Positions 42,499 through 51,459 of a stretch of DNA of 64,000 nucleotides are shown in pieces. This stretch comes from Candidatus Poseidonia sp. (GTDB lineage Archaea; Thermoplasmatota; Poseidoniia; Poseidoniales; Poseidoniaceae). Within the stretch, counting starts at the first letter, position 1. Each line of letters opens with the position of its first letter. The position numbers and the translations under genes are program-made. The notes beneath the pieces are model-generated. The model had not been told where the DNA came from and searched no databases. It worked only from the letters and a program-made list of their open reading frames with translations. The stretch spans positions 158,610 through 222,609 of the forward strand of contig JADHPT010000002.1 of NCBI GenBank assembly GCA_016778305.1, in the 5' to 3' direction.

Positions 42499-42543
42499 TG
42501 CCTAATGAACCGTGGCGGGGCATATCTGTAGTGAGGGTGGCCC

Positions 42544-44703
42544 ATGAAGAAAGCAATGTCTGGGTTTGACCTTCGCGCCATGGCACGCGAACTTGATGCG
42601 CTCAAGGGAGCCTACGTCAAGAAGGCCTACATGCCGCATTATGAGCAAATCGTTCTTCGCGTCAATCCAAAAGGAGAGGATCAACGAGATCTCGTATTCG
42701 TTCGAGGCGAGCGAATCTACACCGCCAAACGTGACCGGCCCATGCCGATGACCCCACCTCCCTTCGCCATGGTGCTTCGCAAACATCTTCGAAATGCAAG
42801 GCTGACAGGAGTGAATCAAGTTGGTTTTGACCGTGTTTTGGCCTTTTCATTTGATACCAAGGATGGAGAGCGTACGCTCTTCGTAGAGGTTTTTCGGGAC
42901 GGTAATATCATCCTTGTTGATGAAGAAGGGATCATCATCCAACCCCTCACACATGCATCCTACGCCGGCCGTACCCTGAAGAAAGGCGTCGCCTACACGC
43001 CACCCCCGGCCGCCATGAATCCCTACAGCCTCACCAAGGAAGAATTGGGAGAAATCCTGACCACTTCGGACAGAGATTTGGTCTCAACCTTAGGTGGCAA
43101 GGTAAATCTTGGAGGTACACATGCGAATGCCGTATGCTCATTGGCAAATATGGAGCCGAATTCACCACCAGAAAAGGCTGATGTGCAAGCGGTTTATGAC
43201 GCCTTGAAAACGCTCCTCACGGACCTTGACAACGCAGAACACGCCTTCTTGATCTTACGATTCAATGACCAAGACAGCGAGCGCTGGGAGGAGAAACTCT
43301 CCTCGATGGAAGTGGCAAGTAAAGAACAATGGTTGGCTGAGAGAGCCGTTGAAGCAACACCTATTCTTCTACCGCAGCATTCAGAATCGCCCCGAGTAAG
43401 TTTCAATTCACTATGCGAATGTATTGACATTTGGAAGGGTGCACATGATGCTCATGCCCTTCAACGTAGAGAAGAAGAGCGTTTTGAACAGGCAGGCCCA
43501 GGACGAGGGCAATCAACTGAAGTTGAACGACTTGAACGCCGTAAGGCCCAACAAGAGAAGGCCTTGGCGGGTTTCTCAACAAAGATCGAAAAGCAGCAAC
43601 GTCTGGGTCACCTGATCCAAGAGCATTGGACTCATGTTGAAACACTGCTTAAACAGACCGCTGAAGCCGTTGAGCGAAATGGATGGTCAGCGGTGAAAAA
43701 AGCAAGCAAGGACATTGCGTGGATTGTTGGATTGAATCCAGCTGAACGCCAATTTACCGTTCTGTTGCCAGATGACGAAGGGCAACCCAAGGGCCCACAG
43801 GTTCTCTTGGAACTTGATGCCAGCGTCCACCAGAATGCTCAACGATACTTCGAAGCAGCACGAAAACAAAAGAACAAGACATCAGGTGCTGTTCTCGCTC
43901 TTGAAGAAACCGAACTTCAACTGAAACGTGCTCGCAAGAAGGAAGACAAACAACGAGCAAGCGGTATATTGAATCGCCTAAAACGAAGCAAACGGATGTG
44001 GTTTGAGCAACATCGATGGGCAATGATTCCAGGAGGGCATCTGCTGATTGGGGGAAAGGATGCGAAGGGCAACGACACCGTTGTGAAGAAGCACCTCTCG
44101 GGAGATGATATGTACCTCCACGCTGATTTACACGGCGCACCATCATGCAGCCTGCGTGCAGCGACTGGCTTCGCCTTGGAACAACGCAGACCATCTCATC
44201 TCCCAGTCGACATTCCAGCCTACAGATTGGTCGATAAATTGGAAGCGTCATCTTTGAATGAAACCAAACTCAATGACGCGGCCATGATGGCCCTCGCATG
44301 GAGTCGCGCATGGAATAGTGGTGGCTCCTATGGCACGGTCTATAGCGTAAAACCCGCTCAAGTCTCCAAGAGTGCACAGACCGGCGAATTCGTTGGAAAA
44401 GGTGCTTTCGTCATTCGCGGTCAGCGAACGTGGTACAAGGATTTAGATCTGCGGCTTGGCATTGGTATCGTGGCGATTAATGGCGTTCCAATGATGATTA
44501 CCAGTACACCAGAACACATCAAAACGATTTGCCAGCGTTATGCAATTCTCAGTCCAGGACTGACGAAGAAAGACAGATTGGCAAATCAAATTTACAAAAA
44601 CACCGGACTTTCAACCGATGATTTGCAAGCTGTTTTGCCAGGTGCATGCGATGTTCTTGATGAACAAGGTATTCTGACAGCACCCCATTCAGAAGAAGAA
44701 TGA
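42544..44703 (+). CDS. rqcH: Rqc2/NFACT-family ribosome quality control protein
   Basis: 719 residues. NFACT-N domain from MSGFDLRAMARELDALKGAYVKKAY through DGERTLFVEVFRDGNIILVD; helix-hairpin coil in the middle (ERLERRKAQQEKALAGFSTKIEKQQ); NFACT-R (DUF814) near residues 480-620 with WFEQHRWAMIPGGHLLIGGKDAKGNDTVV and DDMYLHADLHGAPS. This family binds the large ribosomal subunit with peptidyl-tRNA and, in bacteria, adds Ala tails to stalled chains. Length is in the normal range. The gene lies 46 bases after the oxidoreductase and is convergent with the helicase. Confidence 0.92.
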   Translation: MKKAMSGFDLRAMARELDALKGAYVKKAYMPHYEQIVLRVNPKGEDQRDLVFVRGERIYTAKRDRPMPMTPPPFAMVLRKHLRNARLTGVNQVGFDRVLAFSFDTKDGERTLFVEVFRDGNIILVDEEGIIIQPLTHASYAGRTLKKGVAYTPPPAAMNPYSLTKEELGEILTTSDRDLVSTLGGKVNLGGTHANAVCSLANMEPNSPPEKADVQAVYDALKTLLTDLDNAEHAFLILRFNDQDSERWEEKLSSMEVASKEQWLAERAVEATPILLPQHSESPRVSFNSLCECIDIWKGAHDAHALQRREEERFEQAGPGRGQSTEVERLERRKAQQEKALAGFSTKIEKQQRLGHLIQEHWTHVETLLKQTAEAVERNGWSAVKKASKDIAWIVGLNPAERQFTVLLPDDEGQPKGPQVLLELDASVHQNAQRYFEAARKQKNKTSGAVLALEETELQLKRARKKEDKQRASGILNRLKRSKRMWFEQHRWAMIPGGHLLIGGKDAKGNDTVVKKHLSGDDMYLHADLHGAPSCSLRAATGFALEQRRPSHLPVDIPAYRLVDKLEASSLNETKLNDAAMMALAWSRAWNSGGSYGTVYSVKPAQVSKSAQTGEFVGKGAFVIRGQRTWYKDLDLRLGIGIVAINGVPMMITSTPEHIKTICQRYAILSPGLTKKDRLANQIYKNTGLSTDDLQAVLPGACDVLDEQGILTAPHSEEE

Positions 44704-44721
44704 GGAGCCTGTAGAGCATGA

Positions 44722-46203
44722 TCAGTTGCCGCGGTTCTGGCGGCCACCGCCGCCTCGGCCACGACCACCTTGACGACCTTTCTGTCCGCCACGATTTGAA
44801 GAGCCGTCTCGAGATGATGACCCGCGGTTCCACTGCGGTCGTCCACGTTGGTCACCACCGCCACCACGGCCGCCACCGCCGCCACGGCCGCCACGGCCGC
44901 CACCGCCACCACGGCCGCCACCGCCATCACGACGATTGGATTGAGATTTGGTGCCAGTACGACGCCCCTGGCCGCCGAAGCGAATTGACGGACGGCCGTC
45001 ATGGCCTGAATTATTCCTTCGATTTTCTCGTTGCTTCCTGGTCGTTCTACGTGGCTCAGGAGGAATGTATTCAACTTCAAATTGCGGCAATGCCCCGAAG
45101 TCGGGAGGTGTGAAATCAAAATTGATGCCAACATCTCGTTGGAGTCGGCTGTACATTTTCTTTTGTGGCTTCTGAATCAAGGCAACGACAATACCACTTG
45201 ACCCGCCACGAGCAGTTCGCCCGCTACGATGCTTGTATGCCTTGCCGTTTTCAGGGGGATCGTAATGAATCACTGCATTGACGCCCTCGACGTCCAACCC
45301 ACGTGCGGCAACATCGGTTGCCACCAATGTCATGCACTCCCCATGGACAAAGGATGCCATGGCTCGGTCACGTTGTCGTTGCGACAAACCGCCGTGCAGC
45401 GAACGAACGCCAATACCGTCTTCTTCAAGTTCGTCAGTCACTCGTTCCACACCGAGGCGAGTACGACAAAAGACGACACTGCGTCCACACTTACGAATGA
45501 TTTCGGCGCTGATGGAAACCTTTTTGCTGTTGGGCATAAGCCAGAAGAAATGCTCCATATCCGTGACTGAAATATCTGCATCTCCAATTTCGAGGAAGAC
45601 CGGATCTTTTTGGTAACGATCGACGAGTTCACCAATATCGTCGTCCAGTGTTGCACTGAACAGCACGGTATGAGCATCTTCGGAACAACGGTCCAGGATA
45701 TCACAGACTGGTTCCATGAATCCCATGTCAGCCATTCTGTCGGCTTCATCAACAACCACAGAAACAGTATCGCGAAGGACAACAGCGCCACGTTCCATCA
45801 AATCGAGGAGACGGCCCGGGCAGGCAACGAGAATGTCCAGCCCTCGCTCAAGTGCGCGGTATTGATCTTTGTAGGATACTCCTCCGTAGACCACACCGAC
45901 CGTTCGGTCCATGCGTCGGCAAAGAGGTTTGAGAACTTTGAAAATTTGTTCCGCTAATTCACGAGTTGGTGAAAGGATGAGGGCGGTGGGCCGGTTGGGC
46001 TCAGCCATAGGAACCGTCTGGAGCAACGGTAGACCAAATGCCAATGTCTTTCCAGAACCTGTTGGTGCTCGACAGGCAACATCGACTCCATCAAGGATCA
46101 GCGGAATGGCTTCAACCTGTACTTCAAAAGGCTCAACGATGTTCTGCGAGGCTAAAATCTCCTCCAGTGCAACATCCACACCCAGATCGCTGAACGAAGT
46201 CAT
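44722..46203 (-). CDS. DEAD-box RNA helicase with RGG-rich C-terminal tail
   Basis: 493 residues. RecA-like core: Q-motif FEVQVEAIPLIL, Walker A CRAPTGSGKTLAFGLPLL, PTRELAEQIF, VVDEADRMADMGF (DEAD), SAT in VLFSATLDDD, and RSGRTARGGSSG with the Arg fingers. The final 90 residues are Gly/Arg repeats (for example GGGGRGGRGGGG) after a basic linker (TRKQRENRRNNSGHDG), giving RNA affinity and perhaps phase separation. The DNA here is a GC-rich repeat (44750-44930). Likely functions in rRNA or mRNA remodelling. Cytoplasmic. Confidence 0.96.
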   Translation of the reverse strand: MTSFSDLGVDVALEEILASQNIVEPFEVQVEAIPLILDGVDVACRAPTGSGKTLAFGLPLLQTVPMAEPNRPTALILSPTRELAEQIFKVLKPLCRRMDRTVGVVYGGVSYKDQYRALERGLDILVACPGRLLDLMERGAVVLRDTVSVVVDEADRMADMGFMEPVCDILDRCSEDAHTVLFSATLDDDIGELVDRYQKDPVFLEIGDADISVTDMEHFFWLMPNSKKVSISAEIIRKCGRSVVFCRTRLGVERVTDELEEDGIGVRSLHGGLSQRQRDRAMASFVHGECMTLVATDVAARGLDVEGVNAVIHYDPPENGKAYKHRSGRTARGGSSGIVVALIQKPQKKMYSRLQRDVGINFDFTPPDFGALPQFEVEYIPPEPRRTTRKQRENRRNNSGHDGRPSIRFGGQGRRTGTKSQSNRRDGGGGRGGGGGRGGRGGGGGRGGGGDQRGRPQWNRGSSSRDGSSNRGGQKGRQGGRGRGGGGRQNRGN

Positions 46204-46284
46204 AAGATTGCCTCATGCTTGGCCGCCTTCCGACCCTATTTAGCATGAACCGTAGTGAGGAGGCTGCCAAGGGTCACCTTGAAC

Positions 46285-47481
46285 TCAAGCTGAAGTACGC
46301 ACATACATGGCCACAGCGTTCCCTCCGCCGAGGCAGAGGGTGACAATACCGGATTGCGCTTCGAGACGTCGCATGACGCCCAGCAGCGTGATCAAACAGC
46401 GAGTTCCGCTTGCGCCAAGTGGGTGGCCAAGACTCACGGCTCCACCGTGAAGGTTGAAACGGTCGTGTGGAATGCCAACTTCTTGGGCTACCGCACACGA
46501 TGCGGAGGCAAAGGCCTCATTGTGTTCGTAGACATCAACGTCCAACACCTCAAGCCCATTTCGCTCGAGAAGTGACTGAACTGCTGGAATAGGAGCACTC
46601 ATCACTCGCCGGGGGTCGACACCGGAGGTGCAATAATCTTCAATGGTGGCAAGAATGGTCCACCCTTGCTCAATAGCGTAGGATTCTTCAGCGATCAACA
46701 CCGCACTTGCGCCGTCGTTGAGGGTGCTAGCATTTCCAGCGGTGACCGCTCCGTTCTTATCGAAGGCGGGACGAAGACCTGCTAGGGAGTCCATGGTCGT
46801 AGACGAACGAATGCCTTCGTCAGAGCCAAAGGTGATGGGGTCGGCTCGACGCTGAGGAACTTCAATAGCGAACGTTTCCCAATCAAACCAACCCTTGTCC
46901 CAAGCTGTTGCAGCTCGCTGCTGGCTGCGCAAGGCATAGGCGTCCATTGCTTCTCGAGAAATGTTGCATTCTTGAGCGACCGTCTCTCCAGTCGCACCCA
47001 TGTGAACGTCGTTGTAGACATCCCATAGCCCGTCGTGAATCATTGAATCGACGAGCGTAGAATTGCCCATTTTTGCTCCAGTTCGTTGGCCCATCAATAA
47101 TTGCGGAGCATTGCTCATGCTCTCCATACCACCTGCGATGATGGCCTTGTATTCACCGGCACGAATGCTGTTTGCTGCCATCATGGCTGCTTTGAGGGAG
47201 GAACCGCAAACCTTGTTGATGGTAGAACAAGGAATTGAGACGGGCAAGCCCGCTCCAAGAGCGACCTGACGAGCAGGGTTTTGACCCGATCCCGCTTGCA
47301 ATACCTGGCCAAAAAGTACCTCATCAATGACGCCGGACGAAGGTTCAATGTCCATCCGGGTGAGAAGTTCTTTGACGGTTAAAACACCCAAATCCACGGC
47401 GCTAAACGATGAGAGCGTACCAAGGAATTTTCCAATTGGTGTTCGAGCAACACCACAGATGACCGCTTTTGGCTGGGACAT
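46285..47481 (-). CDS. Acetyl-CoA acetyltransferase (thiolase)
   Basis: 398 residues from ATG at 47481 (MSQPKAVICGVARTPIGKF). Active-site Cys in INKVCGSSLKAAMM, the catalytic His in NEAFA and GGAVSLGHPLGASG, and the second Cys in TLCLGGGNAVAM. It condenses two acetyl-CoA or cleaves acetoacetyl-CoA, so it can serve fatty-acid breakdown or the mevalonate pathway that makes archaeal isoprenoids. A short leader before MSQP to 47511 is not family-like. The gene is divergent from rph, with 86 bases between. Confidence 0.95.
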   Translation of the reverse strand: MSQPKAVICGVARTPIGKFLGTLSSFSAVDLGVLTVKELLTRMDIEPSSGVIDEVLFGQVLQAGSGQNPARQVALGAGLPVSIPCSTINKVCGSSLKAAMMAANSIRAGEYKAIIAGGMESMSNAPQLLMGQRTGAKMGNSTLVDSMIHDGLWDVYNDVHMGATGETVAQECNISREAMDAYALRSQQRAATAWDKGWFDWETFAIEVPQRRADPITFGSDEGIRSSTTMDSLAGLRPAFDKNGAVTAGNASTLNDGASAVLIAEESYAIEQGWTILATIEDYCTSGVDPRRVMSAPIPAVQSLLERNGLEVLDVDVYEHNEAFASASCAVAQEVGIPHDRFNLHGGAVSLGHPLGASGTRCLITLLGVMRRLEAQSGIVTLCLGGGNAVAMYVRTSA

Positions 47482-47567
47482 GACCAACGCCAGCATGATG
47501 GATGCCTTCAAGGTGACCGTTGCTAAGAACGAGACTTGAGAAGGCTTGATGTGGCAGGGCTCTTGGC

Positions 47568-48398
47568 ATGGTCATGGCGAAGTTCAAAACCGATCTGGAA
47601 CTCAATCGAAAACCTGACGAAATGCGAGATGTTGAGGTCACACTTGACTTCACACCAAATGCCCTTGCTTCGGTTCTTTACCGCCAAGGTAACACCGTTA
47701 TTCTCGCATGCTGCACCAAAGAGGCAAAACTGCCTCGTTGGTTCCCTCGTGACGCCACAAAGGGATGGGTTCACGCCGAGTATTCATTATTGCCCGGATC
47801 AACCGATTCTCGATTTCGACGTGAGCGAAACGGGGCCAAAGGACGAACGCAAGAAATTGAACGCCTCATTGCTCGCTCCCTGCGCGCCGCTGTTGATTTG
47901 GAAGCACTTGGACCCGTGGCTCTGAACGTGGACTGTGATGTACTCAATGCTGACGGCGGTACCCGTTGCGCATCCATTACTGCGGCGAACATCGCTCTAC
48001 GTCTTGCCGTACGACGATTGATTGCTTCAGGAGACTGTTTGCCCGTCGATCTTCGCCCAACCTTTGAGCAACGAAAAGAAGGATGGGAGCCCCCATCAAT
48101 GAGCGAAGCCGAGCGCACCAACCATGAGAACGATGTCATCCCACACGATCTCGCTGCTGTCTCTGTAGGTCTTATTGACGGAGATGTTTATCTCGACTTG
48201 GATTACATTCTGGACTCCAATGCAGATGTCGACATGAATGTGATCAAAACCAGTGACGGACGTTACGTTGAAATTCAAGGAACTGGAGAGGAATCTACCT
48301 TTTCGGCAGAGGAACTGTCTGGCCTTCTCGCTTCGGCAGACGGCGGCATGGAGACATTGTTCCAGCATCAGAAAAATGTTCTCAATGGAGCGGTTTGA
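47568..48398 (+). CDS. rph: RNase PH (bacterial-type phosphorolytic 3' exoribonuclease)
   Basis: 276 residues (274 from ATG at 47574). RNase PH fold: NRKPDEMRDVEVTLDF, AEYSLLPGSTDSRFRRERNGAKGRTQEIERLIARSLRAAVDLEALG, and NVDCDVLNADGGTRCASITAANIALRLAVRRL with the catalytic DCD...GG region. GRTQEIERLIARSLRAAVDL groups it with bacterial RNase PH rather than archaeal exosome subunit Rrp41. Phosphorolytic trimming of tRNA 3' ends is its known role. A C-terminal addition of about 40 residues (FSAEELSGLLASADGGMETLF) is slightly long. tRNA-Phe lies 80 bases downstream. Confidence 0.92.
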   Translation: MVMAKFKTDLELNRKPDEMRDVEVTLDFTPNALASVLYRQGNTVILACCTKEAKLPRWFPRDATKGWVHAEYSLLPGSTDSRFRRERNGAKGRTQEIERLIARSLRAAVDLEALGPVALNVDCDVLNADGGTRCASITAANIALRLAVRRLIASGDCLPVDLRPTFEQRKEGWEPPSMSEAERTNHENDVIPHDLAAVSVGLIDGDVYLDLDYILDSNADVDMNVIKTSDGRYVEIQGTGEESTFSAEELSGLLASADGGMETLFQHQKNVLNGAV

Positions 48399-48478
48399 TT
48401 CTTCAACGTATCGTGTCTCTTACCTTCAACATCCCATCGGAAGGCTTGATATGGCGAGGGCACTCGCAAGCCTTGCAC

Positions 48479-48554
48479 GGGTCAGTAGCTTAGTTGGGAG
48501 AGCGCGGCACTGAAGATGCCGAGGTCGCTGGTTCAAGTCCGGCCTGACCCACCA
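48479..48554 (+). tRNA. tRNA-Phe (anticodon GAA)
   Basis: Plus strand: acceptor GGGTCAG/CTGACCC, D arm around GCTTAGTTGGGAGAGC, anticodon arm CGGCA-CTGAAGA-TGCCG with GAA, variable loop AGGTC, T arm GCTGG-TTCAAGT-CCGGC, discriminator A and encoded CCA (48552-48554). No intron. A weak TATA-like box (CTTGATATGG around 48446-48455) lies about 25-30 bases upstream. Confidence 0.95.
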
Positions 48555-48602
48555 ACATGGCACATCCTACGAATGTGTGTCCATAGGATTACTGGGATTG
48601 CA

Positions 48603-48622
48603 TATTCTATAGAATAATATAT
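48603..48622 (+). promoter_or_regulatory. Palindrome next to TATA-like box upstream of the membrane protein gene at 48687
   Basis: TATTCTATAGAATA (48603-48616) is a perfect 14-base palindrome. AATATATT (about 48616-48623) follows directly and could be the TATA box, predicting a start near 48648 and a leader of about 40 bases to ATG 48687. A dimeric repressor on the palindrome would cover the BRE side of the promoter. Could also be chance in an AT-rich gap. Confidence 0.4.
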
Positions 48623-48686
48623 TCAAAGGTGACTTTCATCCTTATCGGGAAAAGGGTTCTTGAAGAAGTTGTGCTTTGCAGGTAAC

Positions 48687-50807
48687 ATGGCCAATGAGGG
48701 TGAGGACCAACCCTCGGTCAACGAGGCTCATGAAGAGCACTCGCGTGCTAAAGACAAGGAAGCAAAAGAACTCCAAGAAATCCGACAGCGTCGCCAGGGC
48801 GGTGGTCGAATGTTCCTCTCAAACATTGAAGATTTTGTATTAATAGCGGGCCTTGCATACGGACTTCTCTTTGCCCTTCTGCTATTCTCGATGTCGTCAG
48901 GTGTGCTCGGTAATTCAACTGCGTTGGATCATACTGCATCAACGACCTTCCTTGACATTGGGGATGAATGCAATCAAATTACCGAAGAACCGTGGCTCAA
49001 TATCTTCCCAGACCCTGATGAGGAATTGTTTTCCATCGCCGGCCATAACCTACCCAATGGCGTCGCTTTCCTCAATTATTCATACATCTTCATTGACGGG
49101 GAAACACAATCACTTGTCGCCGAAGAATACGGCAGCAACGAAACGACTCGATTGCTCGACGAATCAACCAACAACTCCGGAAGGGCCTATTTCCGAGCAC
49201 CGTACTCAGACCTTGCTGAGGGGCATTACGAGCTGAGGTTTCGAATTACCGTCTACGAAGAAGCCAACCAATCATCCCAACTCATCATTGGACCATTGAG
49301 TCAATCACTGACCTTTGAACACAGTATTTCATCTGAAGCACTTGCCTTCTTGCCCTTTGTAGATGATAGCGAGCATTCCGAAGTTCGCATCGAAGATGCG
49401 GGCCCGCGTTCGTGCTGGTCCGTTCAAGATCTGGGCGATTGGGGCTATCTCCTGATGGGGGCTGAAATCGGTGGAGGCCGAGAAACGGCCATGTTAACCG
49501 GTGGAGCAGCGGGTATTCCTGCTTGGTGGATGGCATTCATTTCCCTTTCACTGTCGATCATCACGCTTCTCATCATCTATCCGGTCATGTACAAAGTATA
49601 CCATCAAGATACTGACGACATCCTTTCTCGCAATCACATTGTGCGGTTGGTCGAAGACACGGTTGAAACGATCGCAGAAGGACTCAACATCGACGTTGAT
49701 CAGGAATTATTCAAAACAGAGGTCAGAGAGCTTTCAATAGACATCATGGTTGCGTACAAAAACACAGAAAGTACCCTTTCAGACTCGAAAGAGGTCCGTT
49801 CTGAAATCCTTCGCCAACTGCTTGAAGAATTTGCCATCTTCCGCGTCTTCAAGCCCGTACAGCTCAATACAAGGGTGATCGGAGCCGGTCGGGTCATCGA
49901 CTTTGACTCAGGGGTAGGTATCGGTAGCCGGGAAGCAGATGCTCTCGAAGTTGAAAGCGAACAACAAGATTACTCCTCCTTCTTTTCTGAACTCCATTCA
50001 CTTTCGCGCATTGAGGATGATGTGCGTGATAGTTTGGATCTGTTCTTTACACGCCGCAACGACGTTGAGATGAAAGGCGCTGTGGTTACAAGCGACGACC
50101 GAGTTGTCTTTGTTTCGGTCATTTACCGACCTACCCAACGCTTCGCCTTCTTTCGGTTCAACAAAACCTCCACTCAAATCAAGGATGAGTTGTTTGGATT
50201 CATCCACGATCGAAATGAAGAGTTATTGGGCTCACAAGAATTGATTGTCAAGACTCGAAACGAAGTCTCAACCCTCGCTGACCGGTCGGGGGCAGGTCGA
50301 GTTGAACGCCAAACCACAAAGGATGATGAGCGAATCGTAGCCGTTGCCAAGCAAGACGGGCTGGGCGGCCGTATGCTTCAAACGAAATTCTTGGGCGATA
50401 CCCTCTCAACGGTAGAATACATGGCCAACGAGAAGCGTGAAATGATCAACAAATGGGGCTTTTGGGGCTTGATTTTCTTCGTCTGGATTCCGTTCATGGC
50501 ATCTGGCGTCCTCGTCGGAGCCATGCTCGGTCTTCTATCTCGCATGCAATTCATGCGTGTTCTCCTTGCAACCCTCATCGGGGGGTCAATCGCATCGATT
50601 ACCTGGGCCTACACCGCAGAAGGCATTGTGAAGTTCATGCACCAATACAAACTTGAAGTCTTTATTCCCATGATCATCGGTGTATTCATCCTGATGGCAG
50701 TCCTGCACATTCGGTCAACAAAGATGCGACGTCAGACCGAATTGTTTGAAGATACGCTTCTTGACAATTTCCATGCCGACGTTCTCGCCAAGTACGGTGA
50801 CCAGTAG
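48687..50807 (+). CDS. Large membrane protein with small-multidrug-export-like C-terminus
   Basis: 706 residues from ATG at 48687; an upstream TTG (48660) adds nine. An acidic cytoplasmic head (residues 1-50, QQRRQGGGRMF-like end), one helix (IAGLAYGLLFALLLFSMSSG) and an external beta-rich domain of about 200 residues with Cys pairs (DECNQITEEPWL, GPRSCWSVQDLG). A second helix follows (AFISLSLSIITLLIIYPVM), then a cytoplasmic domain of about 300 residues. The end (WGLIFFVWIPFMASGVLVGAMLGLL ... LLATLIGGSIASITWAY) resembles the putative small multi-drug export family. Overall a sensor-transporter fusion seems possible; function unknown. Confidence 0.75.
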   Translation: MANEGEDQPSVNEAHEEHSRAKDKEAKELQEIRQRRQGGGRMFLSNIEDFVLIAGLAYGLLFALLLFSMSSGVLGNSTALDHTASTTFLDIGDECNQITEEPWLNIFPDPDEELFSIAGHNLPNGVAFLNYSYIFIDGETQSLVAEEYGSNETTRLLDESTNNSGRAYFRAPYSDLAEGHYELRFRITVYEEANQSSQLIIGPLSQSLTFEHSISSEALAFLPFVDDSEHSEVRIEDAGPRSCWSVQDLGDWGYLLMGAEIGGGRETAMLTGGAAGIPAWWMAFISLSLSIITLLIIYPVMYKVYHQDTDDILSRNHIVRLVEDTVETIAEGLNIDVDQELFKTEVRELSIDIMVAYKNTESTLSDSKEVRSEILRQLLEEFAIFRVFKPVQLNTRVIGAGRVIDFDSGVGIGSREADALEVESEQQDYSSFFSELHSLSRIEDDVRDSLDLFFTRRNDVEMKGAVVTSDDRVVFVSVIYRPTQRFAFFRFNKTSTQIKDELFGFIHDRNEELLGSQELIVKTRNEVSTLADRSGAGRVERQTTKDDERIVAVAKQDGLGGRMLQTKFLGDTLSTVEYMANEKREMINKWGFWGLIFFVWIPFMASGVLVGAMLGLLSRMQFMRVLLATLIGGSIASITWAYTAEGIVKFMHQYKLEVFIPMIIGVFILMAVLHIRSTKMRRQTELFEDTLLDNFHADVLAKYGDQ

Positions 50808-50815
50808 GTGATACC

Positions 50816-51400
50816 GTGAATGAGATATCGGCCTTTGAAGGTCAACCTGGACACGTTGGTGAATTCATCAAACTCGGCATCGTTACCGTCAGTGACCGAG
50901 CCAGTTCGGGAACCTATGAAGATGAAGGTGGGCCGGCGATTCTCGGATTTTTTGAAGCGGCCCTCGCAAGTCCATGGGAAGCACATTACCGCTGCGTTCC
51001 TGATGAGATTAAAGCCATAGAAGCCGCATTAAGAGAATTGGTAGACGATGTCGGATGCTATGTCGTGGTCACGACTGGAGGAACAGGTCCCGCCCCTCGA
51101 GATGTGACTCCTGAGGCCACGGAACGGGTTTGTGACCGATTATTACCGGGGTTCGGGGAGCAGATGCGGGCCATCTCTCTGGCCTTTGTCCCGACAGCAA
51201 TTCTTTCCCGGCAGGTGGGTGGGCTGAGAGGAACGAGTTTGATTTTCAATCTACCCGGCAGGCCAAAAGCAATCCGAGAAACGATTGATGATATCTGGAA
51301 AGCCGTTCCGTATTGTATTGACCTTACGGGAGGGCCGTACATGGACATGCGAGATGAAGTATGTCTCGCATTCCGCCCAAAATCGGCTGCTCGGCGATGA
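50816..51400 (+). CDS. mogA: Molybdopterin adenylyltransferase (MogA/MoaB family)
   Basis: 194 residues from GTG at 50816, 8 bases after the preceding stop. MogA/MoaB fold motifs: LGIVTVSDRASSGTYEDEGGPAI, VVVTTGGTGPAPRDVTPEAT with the metal and nucleotide site, and SLIFNLPGRPKAIRETIDDIW near the C-terminus. It adenylates molybdopterin before molybdate insertion, so it supplies Moco for the molybdenum hydroxylase at 3965-8350. Dimeric or trimeric cytoplasmic enzyme, by family. The N-terminal 15 residues are extra. Confidence 0.9.
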   Translation: MNEISAFEGQPGHVGEFIKLGIVTVSDRASSGTYEDEGGPAILGFFEAALASPWEAHYRCVPDEIKAIEAALRELVDDVGCYVVVTTGGTGPAPRDVTPEATERVCDRLLPGFGEQMRAISLAFVPTAILSRQVGGLRGTSLIFNLPGRPKAIRETIDDIWKAVPYCIDLTGGPYMDMRDEVCLAFRPKSAARR

Positions 51401-51459
51401 ACTCCCTATCATCACATTCATGTGCTGCGTTTCGTTGCTCGTATTAGGAGAAGAATACA

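Noticed and set aside
44750-44930. Dense GC-rich tandem repeat (CCACCGCCG-type units)
   Set aside because: It is the reverse strand of the RGG-repeat coding region of the DEAD-box helicase. The repeats follow codons (Gly/Arg), so it is not a separate satellite or CRISPR array.
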